From Ignavibacteriaceae bacterium (lineage in GTDB: Bacteria > Bacteroidota > Ignavibacteria > Ignavibacteriales > Ignavibacteriaceae): a stretch of 5,818 nucleotides of DNA. Numbering within the stretch: the stretch's first letter is position 1; each line of letters begins with the position of its first letter. Under the pieces are notes generated by a model that saw nothing but the letters and a program-made list of their open reading frames with translations, had not been told where the DNA came from and searched no databases. The stretch is from the NCBI GenBank assembly GCA_026193755.1, contig JAPHUI010000020.1, positions 1 through 5,818 of the forward strand. Direction: 5' to 3'. This document shows, one piece after another, positions 1 to 5,818 of the stretch. Both the position numbers and the translations under genes were made by a program.

Positions 1-911
1 CCTCTAGGCTTATCCAACCCAATCGATTTTGCAATTGCATCATCAACTTCTCCAATATTTATTCCAATGTAACCTCTGCTTACTTTACCGTGAGCAATTA
101 AATCCTGCGATACTGATTTTGCCAAATTAATGGGAATTGCAAAACCATAACCTATATATGTACCGCCACCACTTGATGCTATAGCCGAATTAACACCAAT
201 AACGGCTCCTGATAAATCAACTAATGCTCCACCACTATTACCGGGATTTATTGCGGCATCAGTCTGAATAAAGTTTTCTACACCATAGCTATCTCTTATA
301 AGACCAAGTTGACCTCTGTTAATAGCACTTACTATTCCTGCTGTAACAGTGGAAGTAAGTGAAAGTGGATTTCCAATTGCCATAACCCATTGACCGACCT
401 TTAAGTCATCTGAATTTCCGAGATACGCAACGGGAAGATTTTTTGCATCAATTTTTATAACTGCTAAATCAGTGAGTGGATCAGTTCCAACAACTTTTGC
501 ATCAAATTCTCTTTTGTCTGATAAGCCAACAGAAACTTTTGTAGCTTTTTCAACAACGTGATTATTCGTTAGTATATAACCATCTTGCGAAATAATTATC
601 CCGCTGCCTGAACCTTTCTGTTCTTTTGGTAAATCCTTAAACGGGAAAAAGAACCAATCCTGATGAGGATTATCTCGTTCAGAAACCACAGTAATCTGAA
701 CAATTGCGGGAGTTACCTTTGCAGCAACTTCTATAAATGCCTGACTGAATGAAGACGCATCTGCATCCAGTTTAACCGGTGGTTCGGTTGCACCAAGATT
801 TATATCTGCAAGACTGGGACGAACGATTCCAAATCCTGAAACTAGAATTGCTCCAAAAAGAACTCCAATAAATAATAAAGATATTGCTCCAATAATCCCT
901 TTGATTTTCAT
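1..911 (-). CDS. htrA: HtrA/Deg-family periplasmic serine protease, 3' end beyond window
   Basis: This gene encodes an envelope protease/chaperone that degrades or refolds damaged exported proteins. Translating from the ATG at 911 gives 303 codons with no stop before the left edge. Residues 5-30 are a hydrophobic signal or anchor segment, with a possible signal peptidase site after Ser-Leu-Ala35. The trypsin-like domain spans about 55-275 and has a complete triad: His118 in TNNHVV, Asp148 in DPLTDLAVIKI and Ser226 in NPGNSGGAL. A short LA-type loop rich in aromatics (DWFFFPF, 85-91) precedes the GSGSGIIIS strand. A PDZ domain begins at RGYIGI (279-284) and is cut by the edge, so the number of PDZ domains (one for DegS type, two for DegP/DegQ) cannot be read. 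The start is supported by a GGAGGA site 5 nt upstream. Family assignment is firm; the DegP, DegQ or DegS subtype is not decided. Confidence 0.96.
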   Translation of the reverse strand, partial: MKIKGIIGAISLLFIGVLFGAILVSGFGIVRPSLADINLGATEPPVKLDADASSFSQAFIEVAAKVTPAIVQITVVSERDNPHQDWFFFPFKDLPKEQKGSGSGIIISQDGYILTNNHVVEKATKVSVGLSDKREFDAKVVGTDPLTDLAVIKIDAKNLPVAYLGNSDDLKVGQWVMAIGNPLSLTSTVTAGIVSAINRGQLGLIRDSYGVENFIQTDAAINPGNSGGALVDLSGAVIGVNSAIASSGGGTYIGYGFAIPINLAKSVSQDLIAHGKVSRGYIGINIGEVDDAIAKSIGLDKPR

Positions 912-916
912 TTTAT

Positions 917-922
917 TCCTCC
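917..922 (-). promoter_or_regulatory. Ribosome binding site of htrA
   Basis: GGAGGA on the minus strand, followed by a 5-nt ATAAA spacer and the ATG at 911. This decides the htrA start and places the whole hydrophobic signal segment inside the protein. Confidence 0.8.
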
Positions 923-952
923 ATTAATTTTTTCTTCGAACGTTAACTACCA

Positions 953-977
953 CTGGAAAAATTCCAGGATTGTAACA
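953..977 (-). promoter_or_regulatory. Possible htrA promoter with a 5' hairpin
   Basis: The 77-bp gap between recO and htrA contains TGTTACAAT on the minus strand (969-977), an extended -10 element with five of six matches to TATAAT. No convincing -35 box lies 16-18 bp upstream. Just downstream, at 953-967, is a perfect inverted repeat CTGGAA-3 nt-TTCCAG. If transcription starts about 7 nt past the -10, the hairpin would sit at or near the 5' end of an htrA mRNA with a leader of roughly 50 nt. The motifs are seen; promoter function is inferred, and the AT-rich background makes chance matches common. Confidence 0.3.
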
Positions 978-988
978 AGTAATCCTAA

Positions 989-1732
989 CTACCTCTCGTT
1001 AAAAAGTTTTAGTGAGCTAATACCCTTAAAATCAGGCACGTGATATTTCAAATGATTCTCCATAAAAATAATTGCTTTATGAAATATTAGATTATCAAAA
1101 TTGCTAATCGATTCATCATATTTTAGACAGTTAAGGTACCTTAAAAGTTCCAAATTAACACTATAAATATCAACCGCTGGTTTTTTGCACTCGCCGCATA
1201 TCAAACCTTTATCAAAATTATAAAAACAATCACTAATTAAGTCTTTCTTTCCACAGATTGCGCATGACTCTGTCTGAAGCTCGTAACCAATCTCTTTGAG
1301 AAAAAAAATAAAAAATCTTCCGAAAGTAACTTCAGAAGGTTCTTCTCCTGAATTAAACCTTGTAAGAATTTTAACTATTCCTTTAAATATTCTTTTATTT
1401 ACCTCGTGTTCAGCTAAAAGATTTTTAACAAGTTCTGTTATCGAATATGCAAACTTTAATTTAATAAGATCGTTTTTTATTTCCGGATAGTAATCAATTA
1501 TATCGGCACTCGAAAGAAGCTGAATTTCCCTAGATTCTTTTTTATAAATAACTACCGACAGATGATTAATCAGATCGACAATGCTACCGTATTTTGATTT
1601 TGGTGAACGGGCACCTTTGACGATTACACTTATTCTGCCAAGTTCCTCCGTAAATATTGCGGCTATCATACTCGTTTCACCGTAGTTCATTTTACTAAGA
1701 ACTACGGCTTCGGTTTTAATAATTTCGCTCAT
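989..1732 (-). CDS. recO: DNA repair protein RecO
   Basis: RecO is the recombination mediator that, with RecR, loads RecA onto SSB-coated single-stranded DNA and anneals strands in gap repair. The 247-residue product has the usual RecO length. Residues 1-80 form the N-terminal OB fold, with the family opening KTEAVVLSKMNYGET and then GRISVIVKGARSPKSKYG. A helical middle follows. The zinc-binding C4 site is visible as Cys157-x2-Cys160 and Cys179-x2-Cys182, preceded by the typical FLKEIGYE stretch. The ATG overlaps the mtnA stop by one base (TGATG), and no Shine-Dalgarno sequence is visible upstream, so translation is probably coupled to mtnA by termination-reinitiation. The stop is TAG at 989-991. 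A run of eight A followed by six A (+ strand, 1301-1315) encodes a Phe-rich stretch; the frame is intact. Confidence 0.96.
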   Translation of the reverse strand: MSEIIKTEAVVLSKMNYGETSMIAAIFTEELGRISVIVKGARSPKSKYGSIVDLINHLSVVIYKKESREIQLLSSADIIDYYPEIKNDLIKLKFAYSITELVKNLLAEHEVNKRIFKGIVKILTRFNSGEEPSEVTFGRFFIFFLKEIGYELQTESCAICGKKDLISDCFYNFDKGLICGECKKPAVDIYSVNLELLRYLNCLKYDESISNFDNLIFHKAIIFMENHLKYHVPDFKGISSLKLFNER

Positions 1733-2742
1733 CAGAGAAAATTGTAAGGGAAAGTAAATAATCCTTCTTCAGTTATTATTCCGGAAATTAAATGGGAGGG
1801 GGTTACATCAAATGCTGGTGTAAATGCGTTAAAGTGTTCAGTAGTGATTAAATTATCTTCAATATAAAAAAGTTCCTTTTTATTGCGATACTCAATCACA
1901 ATTTCATCACCGGTGGCAATATTTCTATCTATTGTTGAAGTAGGAGCTGCAATGTAAAAAGGTATATTATGGTGATTAGCAAGAACCGCTAAAGTATAAG
2001 TTCCAATTTTGTTTGCTGAATCGCCATTTAATGCAATCCTATCTGCACCCGTTATAATAAGATCAACTTTTCCCTGCTTCAAAAGTTCAGCAGCAGAAGA
2101 ATCTGTTTGCAAAGAGAAAGGGATACCATTTTTATCAAGTTCGAAAGCTGTTAAACGTAAACCCTGGAGAAGCGGTCTTGTTTCATCTGCGAAAACGTGA
2201 TTCACTAATCCGTTTTCATAGGCTGTTTTAATTATTCCGAATGCTGTTCCTATGCCTCCTGTTGCAAGCTTACCAGTATTACAATGCGTAAGCACATTCG
2301 ATTTCTGTTTAAAGAGTGTCAATCCGTTTCTGCCAATCTTAGTGCAAAATTCTTCATCTTGCTTATGAATTTGAATCGCCCTGTTTAATAGTGTTTGATA
2401 GGAGGTTTTCTTATCCGATATTTTTTCGAAAAGAGTTTTTAACTCATCTAATGCTTTAAACAGGTTTACTGCAGTTGGTCTTGTTTTGTATAATCTGTTA
2501 TAAGCAGAATTGAATTTTGATTCAAAATCCGAATCGACTTTTTTTAATGATAGAGCAAGAGCATATGCAGCTGCGATTCCAATCAGCGGCGCTCCCCTCA
2601 TTTCCAGACGTTCGATTGCTTCTGCGATTCGTTCGTAATTGTCTGTTTGAACATAAACTTCCTCGCGTGGAAGTTTTGTCTGATCAAGAAATACCAGACT
2701 ATCGTCCTCAAATTTTACAGAAAAGTATTCAGACTGATTCAT
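1732..2742 (-). CDS. mtnA: MtnA-type S-methyl-5-thioribose-1-phosphate isomerase (aldose-1-phosphate isomerase)
   Basis: This enzyme of the eIF2B-alpha/MtnA family classically converts methylthioribose 1-phosphate to methylthioribulose 1-phosphate in methionine salvage. The 336-residue length is typical. Visible family motifs are RGAPLIG (49-55), TRPTAVNLF (87-95), THCNTG with the catalytic Cys154, ADETRPLLQG (185-194), TGADRI with the catalytic Asp234, ANKIGTY (243-249) and FDVTP (311-315). Cys154 and Asp234 keep the spacing of Cys160/Asp240 in the Bacillus enzyme. The segment TDSSAA (213-218) carries Ser where family members often have Met, which may bear on substrate choice. The ATG lies 14 bp inside the end of the kinase gene without a strong Shine-Dalgarno, implying coupled translation. 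No mtnK, mtnB, mtnC, mtnD or MTA phosphorylase gene is visible. The substrate could therefore be a related sugar such as 5-deoxyribose 1-phosphate or ribose 1,5-bisphosphate. Fold and chemistry are secure; the exact substrate is not. Confidence 0.93.
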   Translation of the reverse strand: MNQSEYFSVKFEDDSLVFLDQTKLPREEVYVQTDNYERIAEAIERLEMRGAPLIGIAAAYALALSLKKVDSDFESKFNSAYNRLYKTRPTAVNLFKALDELKTLFEKISDKKTSYQTLLNRAIQIHKQDEEFCTKIGRNGLTLFKQKSNVLTHCNTGKLATGGIGTAFGIIKTAYENGLVNHVFADETRPLLQGLRLTAFELDKNGIPFSLQTDSSAAELLKQGKVDLIITGADRIALNGDSANKIGTYTLAVLANHHNIPFYIAAPTSTIDRNIATGDEIVIEYRNKKELFYIEDNLITTEHFNAFTPAFDVTPSHLISGIITEEGLFTFPYNFL

Positions 2743-3646
2743 CGAAGCTTGAAATTCTTTTAAACTCTCTGAATCTATCTTGAATCTGTAGGTAAGAAAG
2801 ATCTTCCAGTCCTTTTATACTGAATTTTTCCACACAAAATGAAGCCATTGCACTGCCATATATCACGGCACGTTTTATATTTTCAGGTGAAAGATCTCTC
2901 GTTTGATGAAGGTAACCAATAAAACCACCGGCAAATGTATCCCCTGCACCGGTCGGATCAAAAATAACTTCCATTGGATAAGCTGGTGCTGAAAAAATTG
3001 TATCTTCAGTGAAAAGCATAGCTCCATGCTCGCCCTTCTTTATAATCAGAATTTCCGGGCCCAACTCTCTTATTTTCTTTGCAGCTTTTATAAGATTCGG
3101 TTCTTCAGTCAGCAATCTTGCTTCAGAATCATTTATTATAAAGACATTAACTCTTTTAAGAAGCTTTATTAAATCTTCCTTCATTCCTGTAATCCAGAAA
3201 TTCATTGTATCACAAACTACAAACTGTGGATTAATCATCTGATCAAGCACTCGCATTTGCAAAATAGGATCTATATTGCCAAGACAAATGTATCGAGATT
3301 TTCGAAATTGTTCTGGTATAACAGGATTAAAATTTTGAAAGACATTCAAGTCGGTGAAAAGAGTGTCACGAACGTTGAGGTCGTAATGATATTTGCCTCC
3401 CCAACGAAAAGTTTTTTCACCTTCAATAACCTGCATTCCTTCCAAATCAATGTTATGTTCTTCCAGAAGTTCTATATATTTTTTTGGAAAGTCACTTCCA
3501 ACAACTCCGACCAATCCAATTGGTCCTGAGAAATAACTCGCTGCAAGTGAGATATAAGTTGCAGAACCTCCAAGGGCGTCATCAACCTTGTCAAAAGGAG
3601 TCTCTACTGAATCCAAAGCAACCGATCCAACTACGAGTAAAGCCAA
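2729..3646 (-). CDS. PfkB/ribokinase-family carbohydrate or nucleoside kinase, TTG start
   Basis: This is an ATP-dependent kinase of the ribokinase (PfkB) superfamily, 305 residues long as is usual. The N-terminal GG motif appears as LGGSATYISLAAS (25-37). A DTMNFWI segment (146-152) sits in the substrate half, followed by the NxxE motif NDSE (172-175) that helps place Mg-phosphate. The C-terminal signature DPTGAGDTFAGGF (230-242) supplies the anion hole and the catalytic base Asp236. The start is TTG at 3646: the frame is closed by a TAA a few codons upstream, contains no ATG before the domain, and MALLVVGSVALD matches the expected first strand. The 3' end overlaps mtnA by 14 bp, so the two products are probably made together and may act in sequence on a pentose or nucleoside. 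The phosphate acceptor cannot be told from sequence; adenosine, ribose, a deoxyribose or another sugar all remain possible. Confidence 0.92.
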   Translation of the reverse strand: MALLVVGSVALDSVETPFDKVDDALGGSATYISLAASYFSGPIGLVGVVGSDFPKKYIELLEEHNIDLEGMQVIEGEKTFRWGGKYHYDLNVRDTLFTDLNVFQNFNPVIPEQFRKSRYICLGNIDPILQMRVLDQMINPQFVVCDTMNFWITGMKEDLIKLLKRVNVFIINDSEARLLTEEPNLIKAAKKIRELGPEILIIKKGEHGAMLFTEDTIFSAPAYPMEVIFDPTGAGDTFAGGFIGYLHQTRDLSPENIKRAVIYGSAMASFCVEKFSIKGLEDLSYLQIQDRFREFKRISSFDESV

Positions 3647-3663
3647 ATGATTTCTTTCATTTT

Positions 3664-3691
3664 ATTATAATTTATTGGGAAAATTAATCAA
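3664..3691 (-). promoter_or_regulatory. Possible sigma70-like promoter for the pfkB-mtnA-recO operon
   Basis: On the minus strand TTGATT (3686-3691) lies 16 bp before a perfect TATAAT (3664-3669). If used, transcription would begin about 10-12 nt before the TTG start of the kinase, giving a very short leader. The gap is strongly AT-rich, so this could be chance. Bacteroidota in the strict sense use a different consensus (TTTG/TAnnTTTG), which is not obvious here. Confidence 0.35.
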
Positions 3692-3702
3692 ATCGAATTT
3701 GA
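3688..3702. repeat. Small perfect dyad overlapping the putative -35 box
   Basis: TCAAAT-3 nt-ATTTGA is a perfect 6-bp inverted repeat. It shares four bases with the TTGATT -35 candidate. It could be an operator half-site pair, or a weak AT-rich hairpin after the Nudix gene, followed on the minus strand by TTAATTTT. The stem has too little GC for a confident intrinsic terminator. Confidence 0.25.
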
Positions 3703-3726
3703 ATCCATAATTTTTAACATTGTTGA

Positions 3727-4200
3727 TTACAAAGATTCCCTCTTTAAATCAATCTCAACAAAATGAAAAAAGCTTTTTTCATTCAGAAAATAATCTTCAA
3801 TAATGCTAACTGCTTTTCTCTGACCTTCCCATGCTAGTAATTTTTGCGATTCGGCTTTACCAACCCATTTATAATCTGTGTGCTCACTACTGAGCTTTAT
3901 TTGATCAGCACCAACTCTTGCGGCAAAAACAGGTAGCAGGCATATATATTCATCCTTGGGTTCGTAAAAGGAATTAATGGTTGGGGCAACCCAAAGCTGA
4001 ATGGGAGTTAAACCGGTTTCTTCTTTAATCTCTCTGATTGCTGTCTGATATGCTTTCTCATTATCCTTAATTTTTCCTGTGACCATTTGCCACAAACCAG
4101 GGTAAACCTGATTGTCTGCTCTTTTTAATAATAAGAATTCAATTCCATTAACAGATTCTCTGAATATATGGGCTTCGATCATAGTTGAAATTATTTTCAT
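3727..4200 (-). CDS. Nudix hydrolase, NudB-like (dihydroneopterin triphosphate pyrophosphatase or dNTP pyrophosphatase)
   Basis: Nudix enzymes hydrolyse a nucleoside diphosphate linked to another group X. The Nudix box is complete at residues 42-64: Gly42-x5-Glu48-x7-REIKEETGL, with the metal-binding glutamates in REIKEE (56-61). Upstream, LWQMVTGKI resembles the FWQSVTG segment of NudB. Downstream, SEHTDYKW (105-112) and the WEGQRKA stretch (124-130) recall the TEHxxYxW and NRQA motifs of E. coli NudB. This favours dihydroneopterin triphosphate pyrophosphatase, which would serve folate synthesis, but dATP or another (d)NTP remains possible. The 157-residue length fits. The start at 4200 is fixed by an excellent Shine-Dalgarno. 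The gene follows the surface-protein gene by only 12 bp, so the two are probably cotranscribed, although no functional link is evident. An 80-bp gap separates it from the kinase gene. Confidence 0.92.
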   Translation of the reverse strand: MKIISTMIEAHIFRESVNGIEFLLLKRADNQVYPGLWQMVTGKIKDNEKAYQTAIREIKEETGLTPIQLWVAPTINSFYEPKDEYICLLPVFAARVGADQIKLSSEHTDYKWVGKAESQKLLAWEGQRKAVSIIEDYFLNEKSFFHFVEIDLKRESL

Positions 4201-4203
4201 TTT

Positions 4204-4212
4204 ACCTCCTTA
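4204..4212 (-). promoter_or_regulatory. Strong ribosome binding site of the Nudix gene
   Basis: TAAGGAGGT on the minus strand, nearly full complementarity to the 16S 3' end, sits immediately after the upstream stop codon and ends 3 nt before the ATG. Its first three bases form a second in-frame TAA for the upstream gene, giving tandem stops. It stands out against the absent or weak sites of recO, mtnA and the kinase. Confidence 0.85.
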
Positions 4213-5818
4213 TTAGAAATAAGCTCTTGCCTCTGCACGGGCAGTATGTACAACTCTCCCTTTTCCCTGCCATCTTCCGTCATAACTCAAAGTTGTTTGA
4301 AGAAAAGAAGCAACACGATAATCAAAATTTAATCGCCAGAAATAATTTTTACCAAGCTGGTTACCATTCAACATTTCAAATGGAATAAAATTATCAATAG
4401 TATTTGCAATTAATTCAGTTCGTTCTAATTCAAGTCTAAATCTTCCGGTTTGAGCAAATGAAATATTTAGTCTTATTATTTGCGAGTTCAAATCAATTAT
4501 TGTTGGAGATTCCGGGAATGAATCCTCCGTTTTGCCAACTTTAAACTTAAAACCAACTTCGACAATATTTATTGGTCGGTAAGAGAAATCTGTTGTAATG
4601 TTATTATCTAATAATTGTCTGTTCCTTGTTGATGGCACAGGTGCCGAAACGTTATCAGTTAAATTAATAATGTCTGTTTGATTGCTCACTTCTTTTATCA
4701 TCCTGAATCTAATCCGTAGACTTCTTTCCCTGTTGTATCCGGTTTCAACACCGGTATTAAAGTCACTCATGGCCAATTTTTGAGCATACCTGAATCTAAA
4801 TGAAAGATCCTGCCGGTTTTCATTTATAAAAATATCCTGCTGAAAGAAATTTGCTCCCCTGATCGTAGTACCTTCTTGCTGAAAATATTTTAGTTGTAGA
4901 AGATATATTTTGGCAAGGTTGGTCTCCTTCGTAATTTCTTCTATTCTCCAGGAAGTTTCTGTTGAAAGCGGTTCAAGTATTGTGGCAATGAAAGTTTTTT
5001 TATCAAAAATATCAGAATATTGAATTTTCCAGCGGGTGCTGGTTTTAAGATTTATTACCGGGAAGAGTTCATCTGTTGGAAGAGTTACTACAATAAAATC
5101 GCCATCAAATAATACAGGCTCGAATTCATTTTCGTCTGCAATACCGTTGTTATTAAGATCGCCGAGATATTTGTAATTACCAGCACCCTGTTCTACCCTG
5201 ACAAATACTTTTTCAAGCTTTGCCTGTTTTTCTGTTGAGACTTCATAATATAAATCGCCATTCAGAATCTTTTCCCAGAAATTAAATTTGGATTGTGATC
5301 TTATAAGTAGCTGCTCTGTGTCAAGAAAACCTGATTGCTTAAATGCTTCAGAATAATTTTTATTTCTGATCGTAAGGTTAAGTGAAGTAGAAACCTCCTT
5401 AATGCCATGGTAAGCTAAATCATAAATCTGTGCTCGTGCAACCGATTCTTTTTGCATCAATCCATATAATGGCAGATAATTATCTCTGCGTGAATATTTT
5501 GCCGTGAAAGTAAGACCTTCAATCTCAAGCAGCTGGATGTAAGGATTAAGCTCAATGTACTCAAGACTTGCAGAAAGTAAGGAGTCTTTTTCAGATTGTT
5601 TATCTCTTTTATTCTCTGCAAGGAAATTAAATCCCGGTTTAATCAAATTCCAAAAAGTATAATTTGCATCACCTGCCTGTCGCCACCATTTACTTTTTAC
5701 ATTAAGATTTCTTGTATCAACATAATCAAGGTTGTAAGTAACATTATATCTTTGTTGATCAGATAGTCTGATGACGTTGTTATATCTGTTGGACTGAAAT
5801 GAATCGCCTCTTTTTAAA
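4213..5818 (-). CDS. C-terminal part of a large beta-rich protein, probably outer-membrane or surface exposed; 5' end beyond window
   Basis: I do not recognise a named family. The frame is open from the right edge (first full codon 5817-5815) to TAA at 4213, giving 534 visible residues. A TTG at 5646 could be mistaken for a start, but 57 in-frame codons without a stop precede it, so the true start lies outside the window. The protein is rich in alternating polar/hydrophobic and aromatic stretches, such as FWRLNFDYRVASFLQTTLSY near the end, and it finishes with Phe (ARAEARAYF). Both are typical of outer-membrane beta-barrels recognised by the Bam machinery. Around 5160-5125, DLNNNGIADENE fits a canonical EF-hand/dockerin calcium loop (D-x-N-x-N-G-x-x-D-x-x-E). 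It is followed by DFIVVTLPTDELFPV, a pattern I associate loosely with large uncharacterised surface proteins of Bacteroidota and Ignavibacteria. Beta-barrel topology is inferred; a soluble beta-solenoid or a surface-layer protein remains possible. Confidence 0.85.
   Translation of the reverse strand, partial: LKRGDSFQSNRYNNVIRLSDQQRYNVTYNLDYVDTRNLNVKSKWWRQAGDANYTFWNLIKPGFNFLAENKRDKQSEKDSLLSASLEYIELNPYIQLLEIEGLTFTAKYSRRDNYLPLYGLMQKESVARAQIYDLAYHGIKEVSTSLNLTIRNKNYSEAFKQSGFLDTEQLLIRSQSKFNFWEKILNGDLYYEVSTEKQAKLEKVFVRVEQGAGNYKYLGDLNNNGIADENEFEPVLFDGDFIVVTLPTDELFPVINLKTSTRWKIQYSDIFDKKTFIATILEPLSTETSWRIEEITKETNLAKIYLLQLKYFQQEGTTIRGANFFQQDIFINENRQDLSFRFRYAQKLAMSDFNTGVETGYNRERSLRIRFRMIKEVSNQTDIINLTDNVSAPVPSTRNRQLLDNNITTDFSYRPINIVEVGFKFKVGKTEDSFPESPTIIDLNSQIIRLNISFAQTGRFRLELERTELIANTIDNFIPFEMLNGNQLGKNYFWRLNFDYRVASFLQTTLSYDGRWQGKGRVVHTARAEARAYF

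Noticed and set aside
934..947. Cluster of overlapping palindromes TTCGAA, AACGTT, GTTAAC as an operator
   Set aside because: Each is only 6 bp, they share bases, and nothing else marks the site; likely chance.
953..967. Intrinsic terminator for the recO operon
   Set aside because: The stem is only 6 bp and no run of T follows it on either strand.
1296..1490. Plus-strand reading frames over recO, mtnA, pfkB and the Nudix gene
   Set aside because: They lie wholly or mostly opposite well-supported genes, have no plausible domains and no convincing ribosome binding sites; the minus-strand frames explain the region.
2729..3646. Calling the kinase a methylthioribose kinase (MtnK)
   Set aside because: MtnK belongs to a different, protein-kinase-like fold; this protein has clear PfkB signatures.
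3688..3720. Ten-residue ORF in the gap between the Nudix and kinase genes
   Set aside because: No ribosome binding site, no recognisable motif, and such short frames are expected by chance in AT-rich spacers.
4213..5646. Treating the TTG at 5646 as the start of the surface-protein gene
   Set aside because: The frame continues without a stop for 57 more codons to the window edge, and the residues there (for example KSKWWRQAGDANYTFWN) look like the same protein, so the gene is a 5'-truncated fragment.
1..5818. Defence system, mobile element, CRISPR array or RNA gene
   Set aside because: No transposase, integrase, direct-repeat array, tRNA-like cloverleaf or rRNA segment was seen; the identified genes are housekeeping or surface types with no sign of recent transfer.

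Overview
This is an AT-rich bacterial window in which every supported gene lies on the minus strand, so transcription runs from position 5818 down to 1. The gene content, the low GC, the mix of strong and absent Shine-Dalgarno sequences, and a large beta-rich surface-type protein with an EF-hand-like loop suggest a member of the Bacteroidota/Ignavibacteriota/Chlorobiota lineage, with Ignavibacteria-type as my best guess. That placement is an inference from protein style, not proven here.

In transcription order the layout is as follows. (1) The 3' part of a large protein, probably an outer-membrane beta-barrel type, enters from the right edge and ends at 4213. (2) A Nudix hydrolase resembling NudB follows after 12 bp with a near-perfect ribosome binding site. 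(3) An 80-bp gap holds a possible promoter and a small dyad. (4) A tightly packed trio follows: a PfkB-family kinase starting at TTG, an MtnA-type aldose-1-phosphate isomerase overlapping it by 14 bp, and recO overlapping mtnA by 1 bp (TGATG). (5) A 77-bp gap holds a possible extended -10 element and a hairpin. (6) The 5' two-thirds of an HtrA/Deg periplasmic serine protease runs off the left edge.

Functionally, the kinase and isomerase are the most suggestive pair. They could act in sequence on a pentose or 5-modified pentose released from nucleosides (methylthioadenosine, 5'-deoxyadenosine or ordinary purine nucleosides). No other methionine-salvage gene is visible. RecO (recombination mediator), the Nudix enzyme (pterin or nucleotide pyrophosphatase) and HtrA (envelope quality control) look like housekeeping neighbours. 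No mobile element, CRISPR array, tRNA or rRNA was seen, and no stretch over 100 bp lacks a gene. I found no convincing new multi-gene system. The points most worth following are the kinase-isomerase pair and the unidentified surface protein.
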